Shown here piece after piece: positions 1 to 11,815 of a DNA stretch of 64,000 bases. Where the stretch lies: contig MU401622.1 of the NCBI GenBank assembly GCA_022579005.1, forward strand, positions 1 through 64,000, read 5' to 3'. Numbering within the stretch: position 1 is the stretch's first letter; each line of letters begins with the position of its first letter. This DNA is from Poronia punctata. Lineage: Eukaryota > Ascomycota > Sordariomycetes > Xylariales > Xylariaceae. The translations under genes and the position numbers were made by a program. A model generated the notes under the pieces. It saw only the letters and a program-made list of their open reading frames with translations. It was not told the origin of the DNA and did no database searches.

Positions 1-1392
1 AAAATAATAAGTAGTTTAAACTAATAAAGCAAATTATTAAGTATATATAAAACTAAGCAACTTATTTAGCTTAAAATATTACTAAATATAAAAAAGTATA
101 TACTTTAAATAGTATTACTTATAAAAAGCTTAAATATAATATAAAAAAAAAAGTTAAAAAGGTAATATTAACTAATAATTAATTTATATTAAAGATTTTG
201 CTAACTTATTATTATATAGCAACTTTTTATTATTTTTTTTTATTTAAACGCTTAAAAAGCTAACTATATAAAATAGTGTTTTATTATTAATAATATATTT
301 AATAAAGTAGTTTAATATATTTACTATTTATTATAAAATAAAAATTTTTTATAAATTTACTTTTAAACTATACTTATAAAGTATATTTAGTATATAAGTA
401 TTTGCTTATTAAATTTAACATATATTAATTATATATAAAACTTTTAGTATAAAAGCTATATAGTATAAAAAAACTATTATATTAAAGCTTTAAAAACTTT
501 TTATTATAAAATTTAACTTTAGCGCTACTAATTAGCAATTGTTTTTTTTTTAGTTTAAAAAGTAGTAAAAAATAAAAACTTTGCTTTTTAAGCAGTTATA
601 TATTGCTTAAATAAAAAAAGCTTGCTAATATATATGCTATTTACTTTAACTAAGTATAATGTGCTTTGCTAAATAATTAGCTATACTTTATTTAAAGTTA
701 ATAATTAAAAAAAGCTTTTTTTAAAAGTAAGCTAAGCAATTGCTTAGATTTATAAACAAAAATTATATATATTTTTATATTTTAATATACTAATTATATA
801 CTAATTATTATAAAGTTTGCAAACTATATACTTTGTTTTTAATAAAAGCTAAAAAGCTAAGTATTAGCTTTTTATAGTTAATAAGTACTTAGTTTAGTAA
901 AGTATTTAGTACGCTTACTATAAAAGATATGCTTTTAAAAGTTTTTAGTTAAAGCTATTTTATAAAAAACTAGGACTAAAACTTAAAAAACTACTTATTA
1001 CTTAGTTAAAATAACTTTTAATATAAGCAAAACAAAGTAACGTATAAAGATACTATAAGATTTAAGTAAAACGTTATTATAGCGTTAGTATGTTTGCTTA
1101 ATTAAAAAAATAAAGTATTTACTTAAGTATAAGAAAATTATATTTAAAATTTTTAATTAAGCTTTTACTTTTTAACTATTAGTATACTGCTTAATATTAA
1201 ATTAATTATAATATTTACTATAACTAAAATATATAATATAATAAAGTTTTTAAGTAAAAATATATATATAGCAAAAAATTGTTTATATATAATTTAAAAA
1301 AAGCAAGTTTAAAACTGTGCGTTAGTTAAAAGTAAATATATAATATATTAATTATATACTAATAATATAATTAATAGTATTAAATCTTTACT
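1..1392. repeat. AT-rich, RIP-degraded repeat block
   Basis: This stretch is almost entirely A and T, with C and G left mainly in contexts such as GCT, GCA and ACT, and it is dense in TA dinucleotides. No open frame of useful length survives on either strand. This is how ascomycete transposon DNA looks after repeat-induced point mutation, in which C becomes T (mainly at CpA) on both strands. The original element cannot be recognised. The block runs off the left edge of the window, so its full length is unknown. An AT-rich centromeric or subtelomeric setting is an alternative that this window cannot exclude. Confidence 0.75.
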
Positions 1393-1655
1393 TGTTTTTT
1401 TACTTATAAGCTTTTTAATATTTAATTATTATTACTTATTTACTTATAAACCTTTTAGCATTTAGTTATAAGTACTTATTTACTTATAGGTTTATTAGTA
1501 TTTGCTTATAAGTACTTATTTAGCTTTAGCATTTTATTATAAGTACTTATTTACTTATAGGTCTCTTGGCATTTTATTGTAAGTACCTATCTACCTATAG
1601 GTCCCTTGGCATTTGGCCGTGGGTACCCATAGGTCCATTTACCTACTGGGTCCTC
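1393..1655. repeat. 40-bp tandem array at the RIP boundary
   Basis: Units begin near 1393 (degenerate), 1433, 1473, 1513, 1544, 1584 and 1624. Most are 40 bp; the 1513 unit is shortened to 31 bp and the 1624 unit is partial. Each starts TACTTATTTACTTATAGG or TACCTATCTACCTATAGG and carries a TTGGCATTT-like core. Going rightwards, T is replaced by C and A by G at matching positions, so the unit at 1584 is far richer in GC than those at 1433-1544. The differences between the 1544 and 1584 units are all transitions, as expected from RIP fading at its edge. Confidence 0.75.
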
Positions 1656-2593
1656 CCTTAATAGGTCGGGTCCGGCCAACCCTAGACCGCATTAAGGAGC
1701 CTGATCGGGGCGGAGGACAGTGGCGGTGCATAATCTACAGCAAGTTGTGCAAGGTTTATGCCGACCTACGAGAAGGTAGGTAGGTACGCTACGGCTAATG
1801 CCACTAAAAACAAGGGTCGGGCACCTTCTACACGTAGACTGCCTCAGGTATCTAGCGCATATTGCCAAGATCTTATACCTATCGACGATAATAATAGAAT
1901 GTAAGCTTTTGGGAGAGATTCTAGCGGTATGTCAGAGTAGGTGCAATCTTTGTCGTCTACATTTTCTACTTTTCTTTTCTTTCTCTTCATTCCTCTTTAC
2001 ATTGTGCATATTGTTTTTTTTTGGGGCCGAATCCCGCATTGATTAGATTTTTTCTTCCCTACTTCCTATTACTTACCGTTGTACCTAAAGTATAAGAGCA
2101 GTTTCATCGGAGCTTTGCATGTTTACTTGGACGATTGGCGCAGGCGCAGTTGGGGCTCACGATACAATCTTTGGTCTTTTTTCACACTCGACAGCGAATA
2201 AATGCGCCGGTTCACGCTAGTCAGAAACTACCCGGGATAGACTTTATAACCTCACATCAGCACGACCTACCTGGTTAAATGCATTTCATCTAACGGCTAC
2301 CCAAGTACATAAACTTGATCACCAACCTCTGTCGATGCATGTCTCTCTGTTTCTCTGTCTTATCTAAAGAGCGTGTAGTTACTCAGGTCCTACCTCCGGT
2401 CTATCCGGCCCATCCGGTGTTATAGCGGGAAATTCCGAGTATCCCGTCCCCCGAGGGAACCCACAAATTCCTTGGCCCGATGCTGAGTCGTCACACTTCT
2501 ACGTGTACTACCTATCACATGCGCCACTCAGCCCTACATACGACGGATTATCCCACGTCCAGGGATTACGTGTGATATAGCAACGTCAACAAC
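1656..2593. other. Intergenic and leader region upstream of the hydrolase gene
   Basis: Normal-composition DNA between the RIP block and the first gene. It holds a pyrimidine-rich run around 1965-2060 and short TAGGTA-type motifs. The only open frame above 80 codons (1798-2046) encodes a low-complexity, Phe/Ser-rich product from the pyrimidine run and is not credible. No RNA gene or mobile element is recognised. Confidence 0.5.
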
Positions 2594-5043
2594 ATGGCAG
2601 TCGTCGCACCAAAGTCCTCAACTCCTGTATCACGGGCAAAGGTCCCTGTGGGGCCTATACAGAAACATCATGTTCCCGAAGATGAGGATCTCTCACCGGA
2701 ATCAGACAGTGAAGACGCCGTCGACATAGATCAAGATGGGGCCCAATCTTTCATCCAGCCCGCTCTCAGCCCCGTGGCAACCCGGCTCACATCGCCCAAT
2801 ACGCCGGCTGCTGAAAAGGCTGCTGCTATGAACAACCAGTTGTCAGGGGAAGGTTTATACACTGTTCCCGAGATTGACGGGACCCCAGATCCTGATTCGT
2901 ATTCTCCTTATCCACCACCTTCCGGTTATGCGGCCCCAGCAGCACTCTCTCACCAGACCCGGAAGGAGAGGCGGTCCACTGTCGGCCCCTTGCCGTCGAA
3001 CCTCTCCCACGTAAGCAGGTTTCCGTCTCCGTGGCTTTCGGGTCCGAAACAACTAGTTGTGGAGAACGAAGCCAGTAGTAAGTCGACCTTGTCCGCTGTA
3101 TTTGGTCATGTCCGCCAGAACCGGTCGATTTCAGGGGGCGCCGAAACACTCAAGAGATTTCGTGAGGCTTTGGATTCTATATCTTTCCCGTCCTTTTTCT
3201 CTGGGCCTTTCACGCCCAAGACCATTGGACATACTATAGACTCCCACGATGGAGCGGCAGAGTCGAGGCCAGTTGTTGCCTCTTCGGTCCATCCCATGAC
3301 TCGGAACAGGGAGGTTCCCAATGAACCATCATCTACTTCACGTCCAACGTCTTCCAGCGTATCGAATCCGGCCCGGGTTATACGAAGGTCGACTTCGGAC
3401 GAGTCGATGCTGTATCATTCCCTGTCCCGCATGACCTCGTATGACGACGACGAGAGATGGGGCCATATACGAGAACAGAGAAACAGCAGACTCAAGGCCA
3501 TCACCGATAGTTGGGACCGGCCGACATTCAAGCTACCTCAACTTCCTAGCATTCTACCAGCGCCATTGAAGAAACACCCCCTTCTTAGCGTTGAAGGGGG
3601 GTCGGAGGCAGCACAAGACGAACAACTGAGGTCGGCGGCCCTAGATCCTAACCTATCTGAACTCGACCGTGCTCTTGAATCTCTAACCGGGGATGTCGTC
3701 ATCATGGGGGGATATCGAGGCTCGGTCCTGAGGTCCACAAAGACAAAACGTCAGGTCTGGGTCCCTGTAAAGCTTGGGCTCAGAATTAGAAAAGTCAACC
3801 TCGAGGTCGGTCTTGAGCCTGAAGACGAGGAGAGGATGGAAGAGACGATATATCCTTCTGGTATGCTCCAGAACATAGGACCTGTGGATATAGTATGTAT
3901 CTTTATCCTATCTTCCCCCTTCCCCCTTTTTCTTTCTTTCTTGCCGTTTATCAAGGCATTCGTTCAAACTAATACACTTCCCCCCGGTATAGTCAAAACG
4001 ATTATTCAAGAAAATAAGGGACTGCGAGAACGCAAAAACGGGAAAGCTACGAGTATGGGACTATGGCTACGACTGGCGCCTAAGCCCGCATTTGTTATCC
4101 AGAAAACTGATCGAATTCCTACAAGACTTGCCTTCGAACCAGGGGGTTAAGGACGGTCAAGATCGAGGCGTCACTGTGATCGCTCACAGTTTAGGCGGTC
4201 TCATCACTCGCCATGCGGTGAATCAAAGACCCGACTTGTTCGCCGGTGTCATCTTTGCCGGCACTCCGCAAAAGGTAAGCCCGCTTTACCAGTCTCGCAC
4301 CGTCTCGTCTTTTTGTGACAAATTGCTAACCATGACGTGTGTTAAAGTGTATCAATATTCGTGAGTAAACAGTTTTCAACCTGTACTACTATTCGCATCC
4401 TTTCATCAAAATAGCTCAATTCGTCAGTCCCCAGCCTCTCCCAGGATATTTATACTAACACGTTGATACCTAGTTGGTCCATTCAGAAATGGTGACGCCG
4501 TACTCTTCAACGAAAAGGTCTTAACCGCTCAAGTCAACTTCTCCCTTCGAACTAGCTTCGCCTTCCTCCCAGAAGACGGGTTCTGCTTTATAAACAAGTA
4601 CACGAGGGAGGAATACCGAGTCGATTTCTTTGACCCGCGAGAATGGGTGAAGTACGCCTTCTCGCCTTGTGGTACGTTGGCGACAACAGGAACTGTTCAC
4701 TTGGCTAGCCTCCTATTCTATTCTATTCTATGTCTATGTAGATTGCTAACTCGAAATCCTCCTAATATAGTGGCACCGGCACTACCGGCATATAACCGCG
4801 TCACCCCACGAGGTCTACGAGACCTTTCCGAAAGATTACCATCGCCGCTGCGAAGTAGGGGGAACAGCACGATAGGAGACAAACCACAACAACAGACCTC
4901 AAGTACTAGTAGTGGTAGTGGTAGTAGTAGCAGTAGTCGTAACTTGATTGCCGACGCAGCCAGGAAATTAGAAGTCGCTCACGATCACACCCTCGCTCCA
5001 CAGATGGGCACTTTATCGAGCGAGAACAGAAATGTGCAAAATC

Positions 5044-5120
<77 letters not shown>

Positions 5121-5585
5121 CGACCCACCACTGCCGAGGTCGAAGACCGTAACATGAAATACCTCACGCGAACCTTGACCGAGGTCAAGCGATTCCGAGC
5201 AGAGACACAACATCGACCAGATCACGCCGAATCGAACTCGTACCCCCCGCTGGCGGTCATTTACGGAAAGGATATACCGACAGTATGGGCAGCACACGTG
5301 TCTTCGAGGGATGCCATCGCCTGTGCGGACGCATACGACGACCTTCTCTTCCGGAGCGGAGATGGCGTGGTCCTAGCCAAGGAGGCCATGTTGCCCGAGG
5401 GTTACGATTACGTTAGGGGCGGTCGTGTCAGTTCGGATCGCGGACATATCACCCTTCTTGGAGATCTAGAGGCTGTTGGGAAGGCGCTGCAGGCTGTTAT
5501 TCGTGGTAGACAGAAAGGCATTGGTTTGGGTAGGGACTTGGCTGCTTGGCGTAAGAGTCGTGCCAATGCCGATGTGTTGATATGA
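2594..5585 (+). CDS. Alpha/beta-hydrolase, lipase/LCAT-like, with long polyQ tract
   Basis: Five coding exons fit in frame: 2594-3892, 3993-4274, a 13-nt exon 4348-4360, 4474-4671 and 4771-5585, giving about 868 residues. The first ~360 residues are Ser/Pro-rich and probably disordered. GGYRGSVLR near residue 372 resembles an oxyanion-loop glycine motif. AHSLGG follows, with the nucleophile Ser at about 499 in a small-x-Ser-x-Gly elbow. The next conserved stretch reads CINILGPFRNGD and FINKYTREEY across three splice junctions, which supports the exon joins. A run of 26 Gln (CAA codons, 5043-5120) separates this core from a conserved C-terminal region (LAVIYGKDIPTVW). The fold and nucleophile point to an esterase, lipase or acyltransferase; the substrate is unknown. 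No signal peptide or membrane segment is evident. The continuous frame 2594-4150 reads through intron 1 and is not the real product. Confidence 0.85.
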
Positions 5586-6854
5586 CAGACCTGGAGATGC
5601 AAAAAGAAAGAAAGATAAAATAGAATAAAACTAAAATAAAAAAATACTTTAAAGAACAGCAAAAAATCATTCTCGTACGGCTTTGGGTAGGGTTGTCCAC
5701 TTGGCACTTGTTACTTATTAATACTATAGAAGCCAAAAAGTACAAATAAGAAAGCATCTCGATAGTTACCACGTGAGTAACGAGTCAACGACAAATTACC
5801 ATTTAACTTCCCCGCCCCTTTTGTTTGTGGCCTTTGAATCAGCTGTCACGTTCTCCCTATCCGTGACGGGCCTTTTCCGGGAATTAATAGGTTCGGGAGA
5901 AACGGACTGGTTAGCTCTCCTTCTCTTCATGATCCCCCTCCTTCTTTTTACTTTCATTGATCTCAGCAGGGGTCCAACAAAAGAGGACGGCAAGATGCCA
6001 AGCAAGAAGAGGCGGCCGAGGTAGAACAGGATAGCAAACACATGGTAGGTAATACAAGATGTTTCCCTGTTACCATGTACCGGTGCTACTGATGCTAGAC
6101 AACCCGGCGACTATAAAGGACCGACGATAACATTCTTGCGGTAAGCTAAAAATAAACTTACGAACACAGGAAATCGCAGCCGACAAGCTGGAAAGAAGGG
6201 AGTCTGTGACATCTTCTATCACATGGCCGTGTCTCGCCCTTCTCTATTGGTAGCCTTCTTTTCATCTTTAAACTTTTGCAACTTTGTCTTTAAAAGGTAA
6301 AGCAAACGCTTGCCTTCCTTTCCATGGTACGTAGGCTTTGCAGTCCAGTGAGTCAGTGACAGTCGAAGAATGTAGACATGGAATGCCTGGACGGAATTTG
6401 GGCTACCTTTCCACTCGACAGCGTGGTACTATTACCTAGCAGGGAAACATCTTGTTTTGGAGCAAAATGGAAAGTGCATATTAGATGCGCCTTCTTGTGT
6501 TCTGAGTTTATAGGTCATCGTTTCAGTTTAGCATACAAAACCCAACAAACATTGCAGGTACCCAAAATGTTAAAATGTTGTATGGGTCGAGGCAAGTGCC
6601 ACGAGTCCACGACTCTCTACACCTGCAAAAACATACATTACAACCTCCATCAGACTTAACTTCCAAAAGAGATGACACCAAATGATGTTATTTATGAGAT
6701 ATTTATCATCTCTATAGGGTAGGCGATGTCAACATTGTCGCCTGAGGGCAGGAGTCTCTATTACTGTATTACCCCTCACGACCGACCGACCTCCTGGACC
6801 GACTCATTCATTCCCCCTCCTTCAGACAAAAATACCAACAACTTCTCTCAACTT
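5586..6854. other. Intergenic region between the hydrolase and the monooxygenase-like gene
   Basis: 3' regions of two convergent genes plus about 1 kb in which I recognise nothing. Small frames at 5773-6024 (both strands) and 6378-6659 lack domain character and conserved-looking motifs, and are left out. Directly after the hydrolase stop lies an A-rich stretch (5600-5660) suitable for 3'-end formation. Confidence 0.45.
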
Positions 6855-7295
6855 TCAGTTCTTAACCGCACTACCGGGTGAAAAGTTTCCAATCGGCTTC
6901 ATAAACTGTGCCGTAACGTCCTTGAAATAATTATCCTCATTTAGCAGCTTCTGAATTACGGGCTGCTGGTTATGCGCGTAAAAGGCCTCCTTATTCGCAT
7001 ATCTCTCGAAGAAGTGAAAGACGCTGCGGTCGTCCGGATCCCGGGCGATGCAATAGTAAATGGTGCCCGGTTCGGACTGCGCGAGGCGCGTCGTCTCGGT
7101 ATAGACGGCCTCTAGCGCATCTGCCTTGTCGGGATGTGCGTAGACCTGGATATCTCAAATCAGACATTTGCACCGCATACAATTGATCGTATCAGGTGGA
7201 TAGGGAATATGGTAAACACCTACTTTGCCAAAAACGCAGAATTCCCCTTCGGGGATGTTCCATTTGTTGTTTCCTATCTCTTTCTCCTCGGTCAT
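6855..7295 (-). CDS. Antibiotic biosynthesis monooxygenase (ABM) domain protein
   Basis: Two exons on the minus strand, 7295-7220 and 7153-6855, give about 124 residues. The C-terminal ~95 residues form a single ABM-type ferredoxin-like domain: FGKVDIQVYAH, then an ETTRLAQSEPGT helix-strand, then VFHFFERYANKEAFYAHNQ, the family's hallmark Phe/Tyr-rich strand and helix. Such small dimeric proteins include quinol and heme-degrading monooxygenases and many of unknown substrate. The downstream exon keeps its frame only if the intron starts at the less common donor GTGTTT (7219), which leaves a split GAT codon; the neighbouring GTAGGT would shift the frame. The N-terminal ~18 residues are unconserved in character. 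No signal peptide is seen. The gene stands alone, so its pathway cannot be guessed. Confidence 0.8.
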
Positions 7296-9735
7296 TTTTA
7301 ATTTTTCTCTTTGCACACTTGGCTCGTCTGTTTGTTACTGATGATATTAATACCGAATCCTGATCTGATCATCGGGTCCATTGTTGACCTTTTATACTGC
7401 AATGTCCGAAATGCTAGCGGTTTAGGTAGCTTACTGTCACGGATAAGTGGGTCTGCGAGCACCTGGCACCTTACTTGGCAGATCCCATGGCTGACTAACA
7501 GCCATGGCTATGTTCCTGACAAGTATAAAGAGGGATCTTTCATCCCATACCATGTATTAGTTTTCTAGATCTACAAGGTTACATGACAATATACCAGATC
7601 AACTACATCACATTGACTTCGATCGCTTTTGCGTACGAGCACTGATTCGTCTTCCCAATTCAATCGACTCTCACCTCCGCGAGACTTACATATGTATACG
7701 AGTATAGTAGATGCCTAGTAGGAATTCAATCTGCTAACCGGGTAGGTTAGGTGAAGAGGTCCAGTTCAACAAATCCTCTACGATGATTCATTCTGATTAA
7801 TTGCTCCACTCTGTCTATATGGTACCTTATGAACCTACTCGTAAGGTAGTCAGGCGTCAGCTACTGTTCGCAATCGCTCTGAACTGGATAGCTGACCTCC
7901 TCATTCGCGTGAGTAGAATATTGAGTATTAATTGACCGTGGTGCGACGGAGTTTATGATAAGAACAATCGGGCTAACCTACTCGTAGACTATAACAGAGG
8001 ACATTGCGGTCGCGATTATCAGGTCAGCCAGGCTTACAGTCCCACTCAAATCAGACGCCCTTCTTCTAGACTTCTATTATGTTGTTATCTTCGCCGGACA
8101 TCATCGCGTTGAGAAACGATCCAATAAACGCGATGCGTTGATAGGAAGCCGCCCGGCCATCATATGGCAATTGGTGACCCCGAGTCCCTGACAGGGTGCA
8201 AATTAGGGATGGAGAGAGACGACAGCGTGATTCACCAAGCGCCAGTGTGCGCCACAAGTCTATCTCTCCGTCCGACACATACATATCCTTTCGTACGAGT
8301 AGTAGGGATGGACTAGGAGGTAGTCTATCTATCTCTTACACTCGCGCAAGCAAAGGGCGAGCGCTTCCGTTAGATTTCGGCCGACACTTGGTGCGAACTG
8401 GTTTACTTGATGACAAACTCCCGTCAGGGTTTGCCATCATAAAGTTGTCTATCTAGCTTGGCCTGCCAACTTCGTGATATATAACCTACTTTATCTTCTT
8501 GGTAAGTCCCTTGGAGTGTCGCATTACATGAAGCTATGCGTCAACTCGAAACCTGGAAGCGCCTGGATAAAATCAGCTGTTTGCTTTATAGAGCGAACTC
8601 TAGACTTTAAATGAGATTAGACGGGAGACGGCAGCATCGGTTACCTAGGTACTTCTTTGACGCTGAGATCAAGCATCCCCCCTTGACATATGCTTGCGCT
8701 CTGGTCTATATGATGGGTTGTTATACGTTTAATGGTGTGTCAGCCTATAGAATAGGTATCTCGAGTCCAACTCTGCTTTCAATCAGGTCTCGTCTGTTCG
8801 GGCCAATGCCGAAAGAAATATGAAGCTGCAAGAAATCCAGCATGTCGGCATCCTAGCATGCCATATGCCCAGGTTAGAGGCTAGACCCCTAACCTAGGGC
8901 AGAACTACCTAAGTATGTAGGGGCTAGGGCAGTTCAAGGGTGCAAAAGCAACTAAACTAAACTACGGCTATTATAGCTTGGGTCGGATTATGGCTTCTCA
9001 TTGGTGTATTCTCCCCTGTCCCCTGCTTAAGCGCCGGTGACAAGTCTAAAAACTGGGGCACCGTCGCCTGTACCTGGCCAATCCGTGGTCGACCTGCATC
9101 TCCGTCGACGGCAGAAAAGAACAACCCCAGAGTCTGCCCAGAGTCCCAGACATCCAGCACCGCGAACTCCAAATTCCTGGCCTGCTCACTGGCCCTTGCA
9201 ATGCACGACATGTGCATACCTAGACGCACAGGGCGCATCGCATCGTCTTTTTTTCTTCTCACCCACGATGTTACTTAGTTTGAACTAGATATCGATATAG
9301 ATAGTCCTTTTTTCCCCCCTCTTATCCCGGTCGCTGTTCTGTTACCGGGAGTTTTAACGGATAGATCGGCGCGTAGATATCCAGTATCGGATTTAGTCTA
9401 CGAGGGACAAGAATAAACGTGCATGATTGTTCGCTCTTCTTTCTTTTTCTTCATAATTACCTGCCCCTCGCCGCTTCCTACCATCGCGGCTATCCATCAA
9501 CTTTTCTTGTTTTTCTCAATTTCACTTTCTTTTCCTCTTCTCTTGTTGGGACTTTTCACTTCTCCAAGTACATTTTTATATACCTTCTTTTACTCTTTAC
9601 CATCTTGGTGTTGCCGTACAGTGCTGGCTTGAGTATACTTTAGGATAAAACCAAGATACTCTCCCACTCACTTTCAAGCATTCGAACCGACCGTAGTATA
9701 TACCATCTATCCATTACCTATCTACCCTTTTCATA
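7296..9735. other. Intergenic region, promoter of the four-TM gene at its right end
   Basis: About 2.4 kb with no gene I can support. Frames at 7311, 8066, 8196, 8611, 8957 and 9037 are short, overlap one another on opposite strands and show no recognisable domain. 9300-9735 is pyrimidine-rich and probably holds the promoter and 5' leader of the following membrane-protein gene. Confidence 0.4.
9430..9620 (+). promoter_or_regulatory. Pyrimidine-rich tract upstream of the four-TM gene
   Basis: A long C/T-dominated stretch on the coding strand lies 100-300 bp before the start codon at 9736. CT-rich runs of this kind commonly sit at transcription starts of highly expressed filamentous-fungal genes. 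The tract creates two spurious Phe/Ser/Leu-rich reading frames (9419-9643 and 9423-9632). The promoter role is inferred from position and composition. Confidence 0.35.
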
Positions 9736-10492
9736 ATGTCTTTCGCAAACAAGGCCCCGGTACATGCTTCCGACTACGAGGTTGATCCTCGAGACGCAAC
9801 CTATCGGAAACAACAGAGCCGGATCCGTCTCCTCAACAGCGTCCGACTCGGCCTAACCGCCCTGTCTCTTCTCGCCGGCGTCACCATCCTCGGCGCAACT
9901 TCCCATGCGCTGATAGTATACAACAACACGCACCTCCCGAGCGACTTTAACCTACCCCTGTGGCCGACCGAGTTTGATGTTCGCCCCACCGTCGCTCTCG
10001 TAGTAGGGAGCGCTATTGTAGTCGCCGCGAATCTCGTGTCTTTTGTCTTTAGTAAAGTCAGAGTTGTAAGTTTTTCACTCTTTCTTTACACACCCACGCG
10101 CTCTCTTATATATACCTACCGCTAACTCCCCCGGGTTTGTCTAGCTTCAAAGCCGAAAAATCATGCACAACTCTGTAACATTTACCGCCCCCTTCGTCGG
10201 CTTCGCCGCCGCCCTGATCGGCATCACATTCTTCTACGCGGTCAACGCATCCGTCACGGTCGACACCCTGCAGAGCTGGAGCTGCCAGTGGGGATACGCC
10301 ACCTCGATGAACGTACAGCCGTACTTTGGCACTCTATGCCGGCAGAGCAAGGCCGCTCTCTACCTAGCCGTCATCCTGGTCCCGCTTGAGCTGATCACTC
10401 TTACCGTTGCTGGTGTGCAGATGAGCTTGGAGAGGAAGGCTGGTGCTTTCCATGCGTCCGCGCCCAAGGTCAGCAGTCCGGCTTTGTCCTGA
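9736..10492 (+). CDS. Four-transmembrane-segment membrane protein, function unknown
   Basis: Two exons, 9736-10065 and 10145-10492, join in phase 0 across a GTAAGT...CTAG intron and give 225 residues. Four hydrophobic segments are visible at about residues 38-61, 84-107, 124-146 and 179-203. A cytosolic-looking N-terminus rich in charged residues comes first and a short basic tail last. The loop between segments 3 and 4 carries three cysteines (SWSCQW, FGTLC region) and the loop between 1 and 2 has a candidate N-glycosylation site (NNT). The layout resembles the small four-TM (MARVEL-like) plasma-membrane proteins common in Pezizomycotina, but I cannot assign a named family. Confidence 0.75.
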
Positions 10493-11815
10493 GATGAAGG
10501 GTAGAGTGGGGTTGAATGGAGAGTGGTATGATATTGAACCCGCCATGGACGAGAGATTTTTGTTGTTTGCTCGGATACCACACCCTTCCGCCCGATGTCG
10601 TTACCTATTCTACATACACACCCTCCAGGAAAGATTAGACGCGAGACGCCACAATCCGCCGAGAAGGAAACGACCTTCCCTCACTTTTGAAAGCGAGTAT
10701 AAACCACGATGTTGGAAGGCCTTATTAGTCTTCTTGTCCTTCTGGGCGTATCTACTAGATGAAATCTCTCTATCGGAGCTGGAGACAAGGAACCCGTTCT
10801 TGTTGCTAGTTTCGTTGGAGGAATTTAACCTGGTAAACACACCTGCATTCAGTATATAGGGCAAGGGATATAACAGGTTAGGGACAAGGAGCGAACGGCG
10901 CACTTCCAGTATTATGATGGTCTGTCTTCGATAGGCGGGAACGAAAGGGACAAACGGAATGGGTAAATGGATATGATATATATATATACTTACTTATCTG
11001 GTCGGATATTTGTAATGGTGGATAATGAGTCTGTGCGCTTGTTTTGCTTACTGCTTTACGGTAAACCACAATAAATAATGAGTTACGAAGATATAAGAAG
11101 ACGGACTTTTCGAGTGTTTTTTTTTTTTTTTTTTTTGGAGTGTGTGCCCCTATTAGTTAAAAACTTGGCATTATCTACGCGTAACCACGGTTTTTGAAAA
11201 CAAGTTCCCCCATTTGGAATTGTGTAACTCAGACATAACATATGTCGGTGGTGAGAAGCCGAGGGATTGTTGTCTTAACCGTCGAGGGGTTGGCAGCTCA
11301 TAAATGCATGCATGTCTTATTTAGGTACGTACCCTTCTGTCCCTTGTTTGGCTTCAATCGATCCCATTTGGCCAGAGTCACCAAGATGTCCCTTTTCGAG
11401 GGAACCAGGGAAAATGAGGGAATTGGTTGGTCTCTGTCGCCGAGTATCTATTTAGGTTAGCTGGTCTTACTTATGTAACTAGACAATCGTTTTTGCACGA
11501 CTTTCTCACCTTCTTAGAAGCAAAATATGTAAGTTATTTTAAAGTGATGTATATGTGCGATTCTGTGTATATATATATACGAAATACCAGCGACAACCGA
11601 TGAAAAAGACCGAAAGACTCAAGCTAGGTAAGGTAACCTTCTCTATAACAAACAAACAGCTGACAAACAACTAACAAAAGGAAGAAAGATAAATCAACCA
11701 ATCCCTCATCTCACCCCCTTATCCATCCATCCATCCATCCCCCCACCCATCATACATGATCCCTCTTCTTCCTCTTCTTTTCCCTAGAACTGCAGCCTAG
11801 ACAAAGAAAAAGGAT
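10493..11815. other. Intergenic region between two convergent genes, with a T20 run
   Basis: Tail-to-tail spacer of 1.3 kb. Frames at 10443-10859 and 10610-10903 lie in the 3' region of the four-TM gene and look incidental. The stretch holds a T20 run at 11117-11136, an AT-rich segment around 11560-11580 and a short CCAT tandem around 11720-11740. No further gene is supported. Confidence 0.45.
11117..11136 (+). repeat. Homopolymer run of 20 T
   Basis: Uninterrupted T run in the spacer between the four-TM gene and the small secreted protein gene. It could be the scar of a poly(A)-tailed insertion on the minus strand or simply a mononucleotide microsatellite; no flanking duplication was recognised. 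Its length may be a sequencing approximation. Confidence 0.8.

Noticed and set aside
1..1392. Possibility that the AT-rich block is mitochondrial DNA or an origin
   Set aside because: No mitochondrial gene, tRNA or long frame is present, and the graded transition into normal DNA through matching repeat units fits RIP better.
1798..2046. An 82-codon frame near the RIP boundary
   Set aside because: Low-complexity Phe/Ser/Leu product of a pyrimidine run; no supporting feature.
5773..6041. Hydrophobic 80-codon frames on both strands
   Set aside because: Frames of equal length on both strands over the same DNA, without motifs, point to chance.
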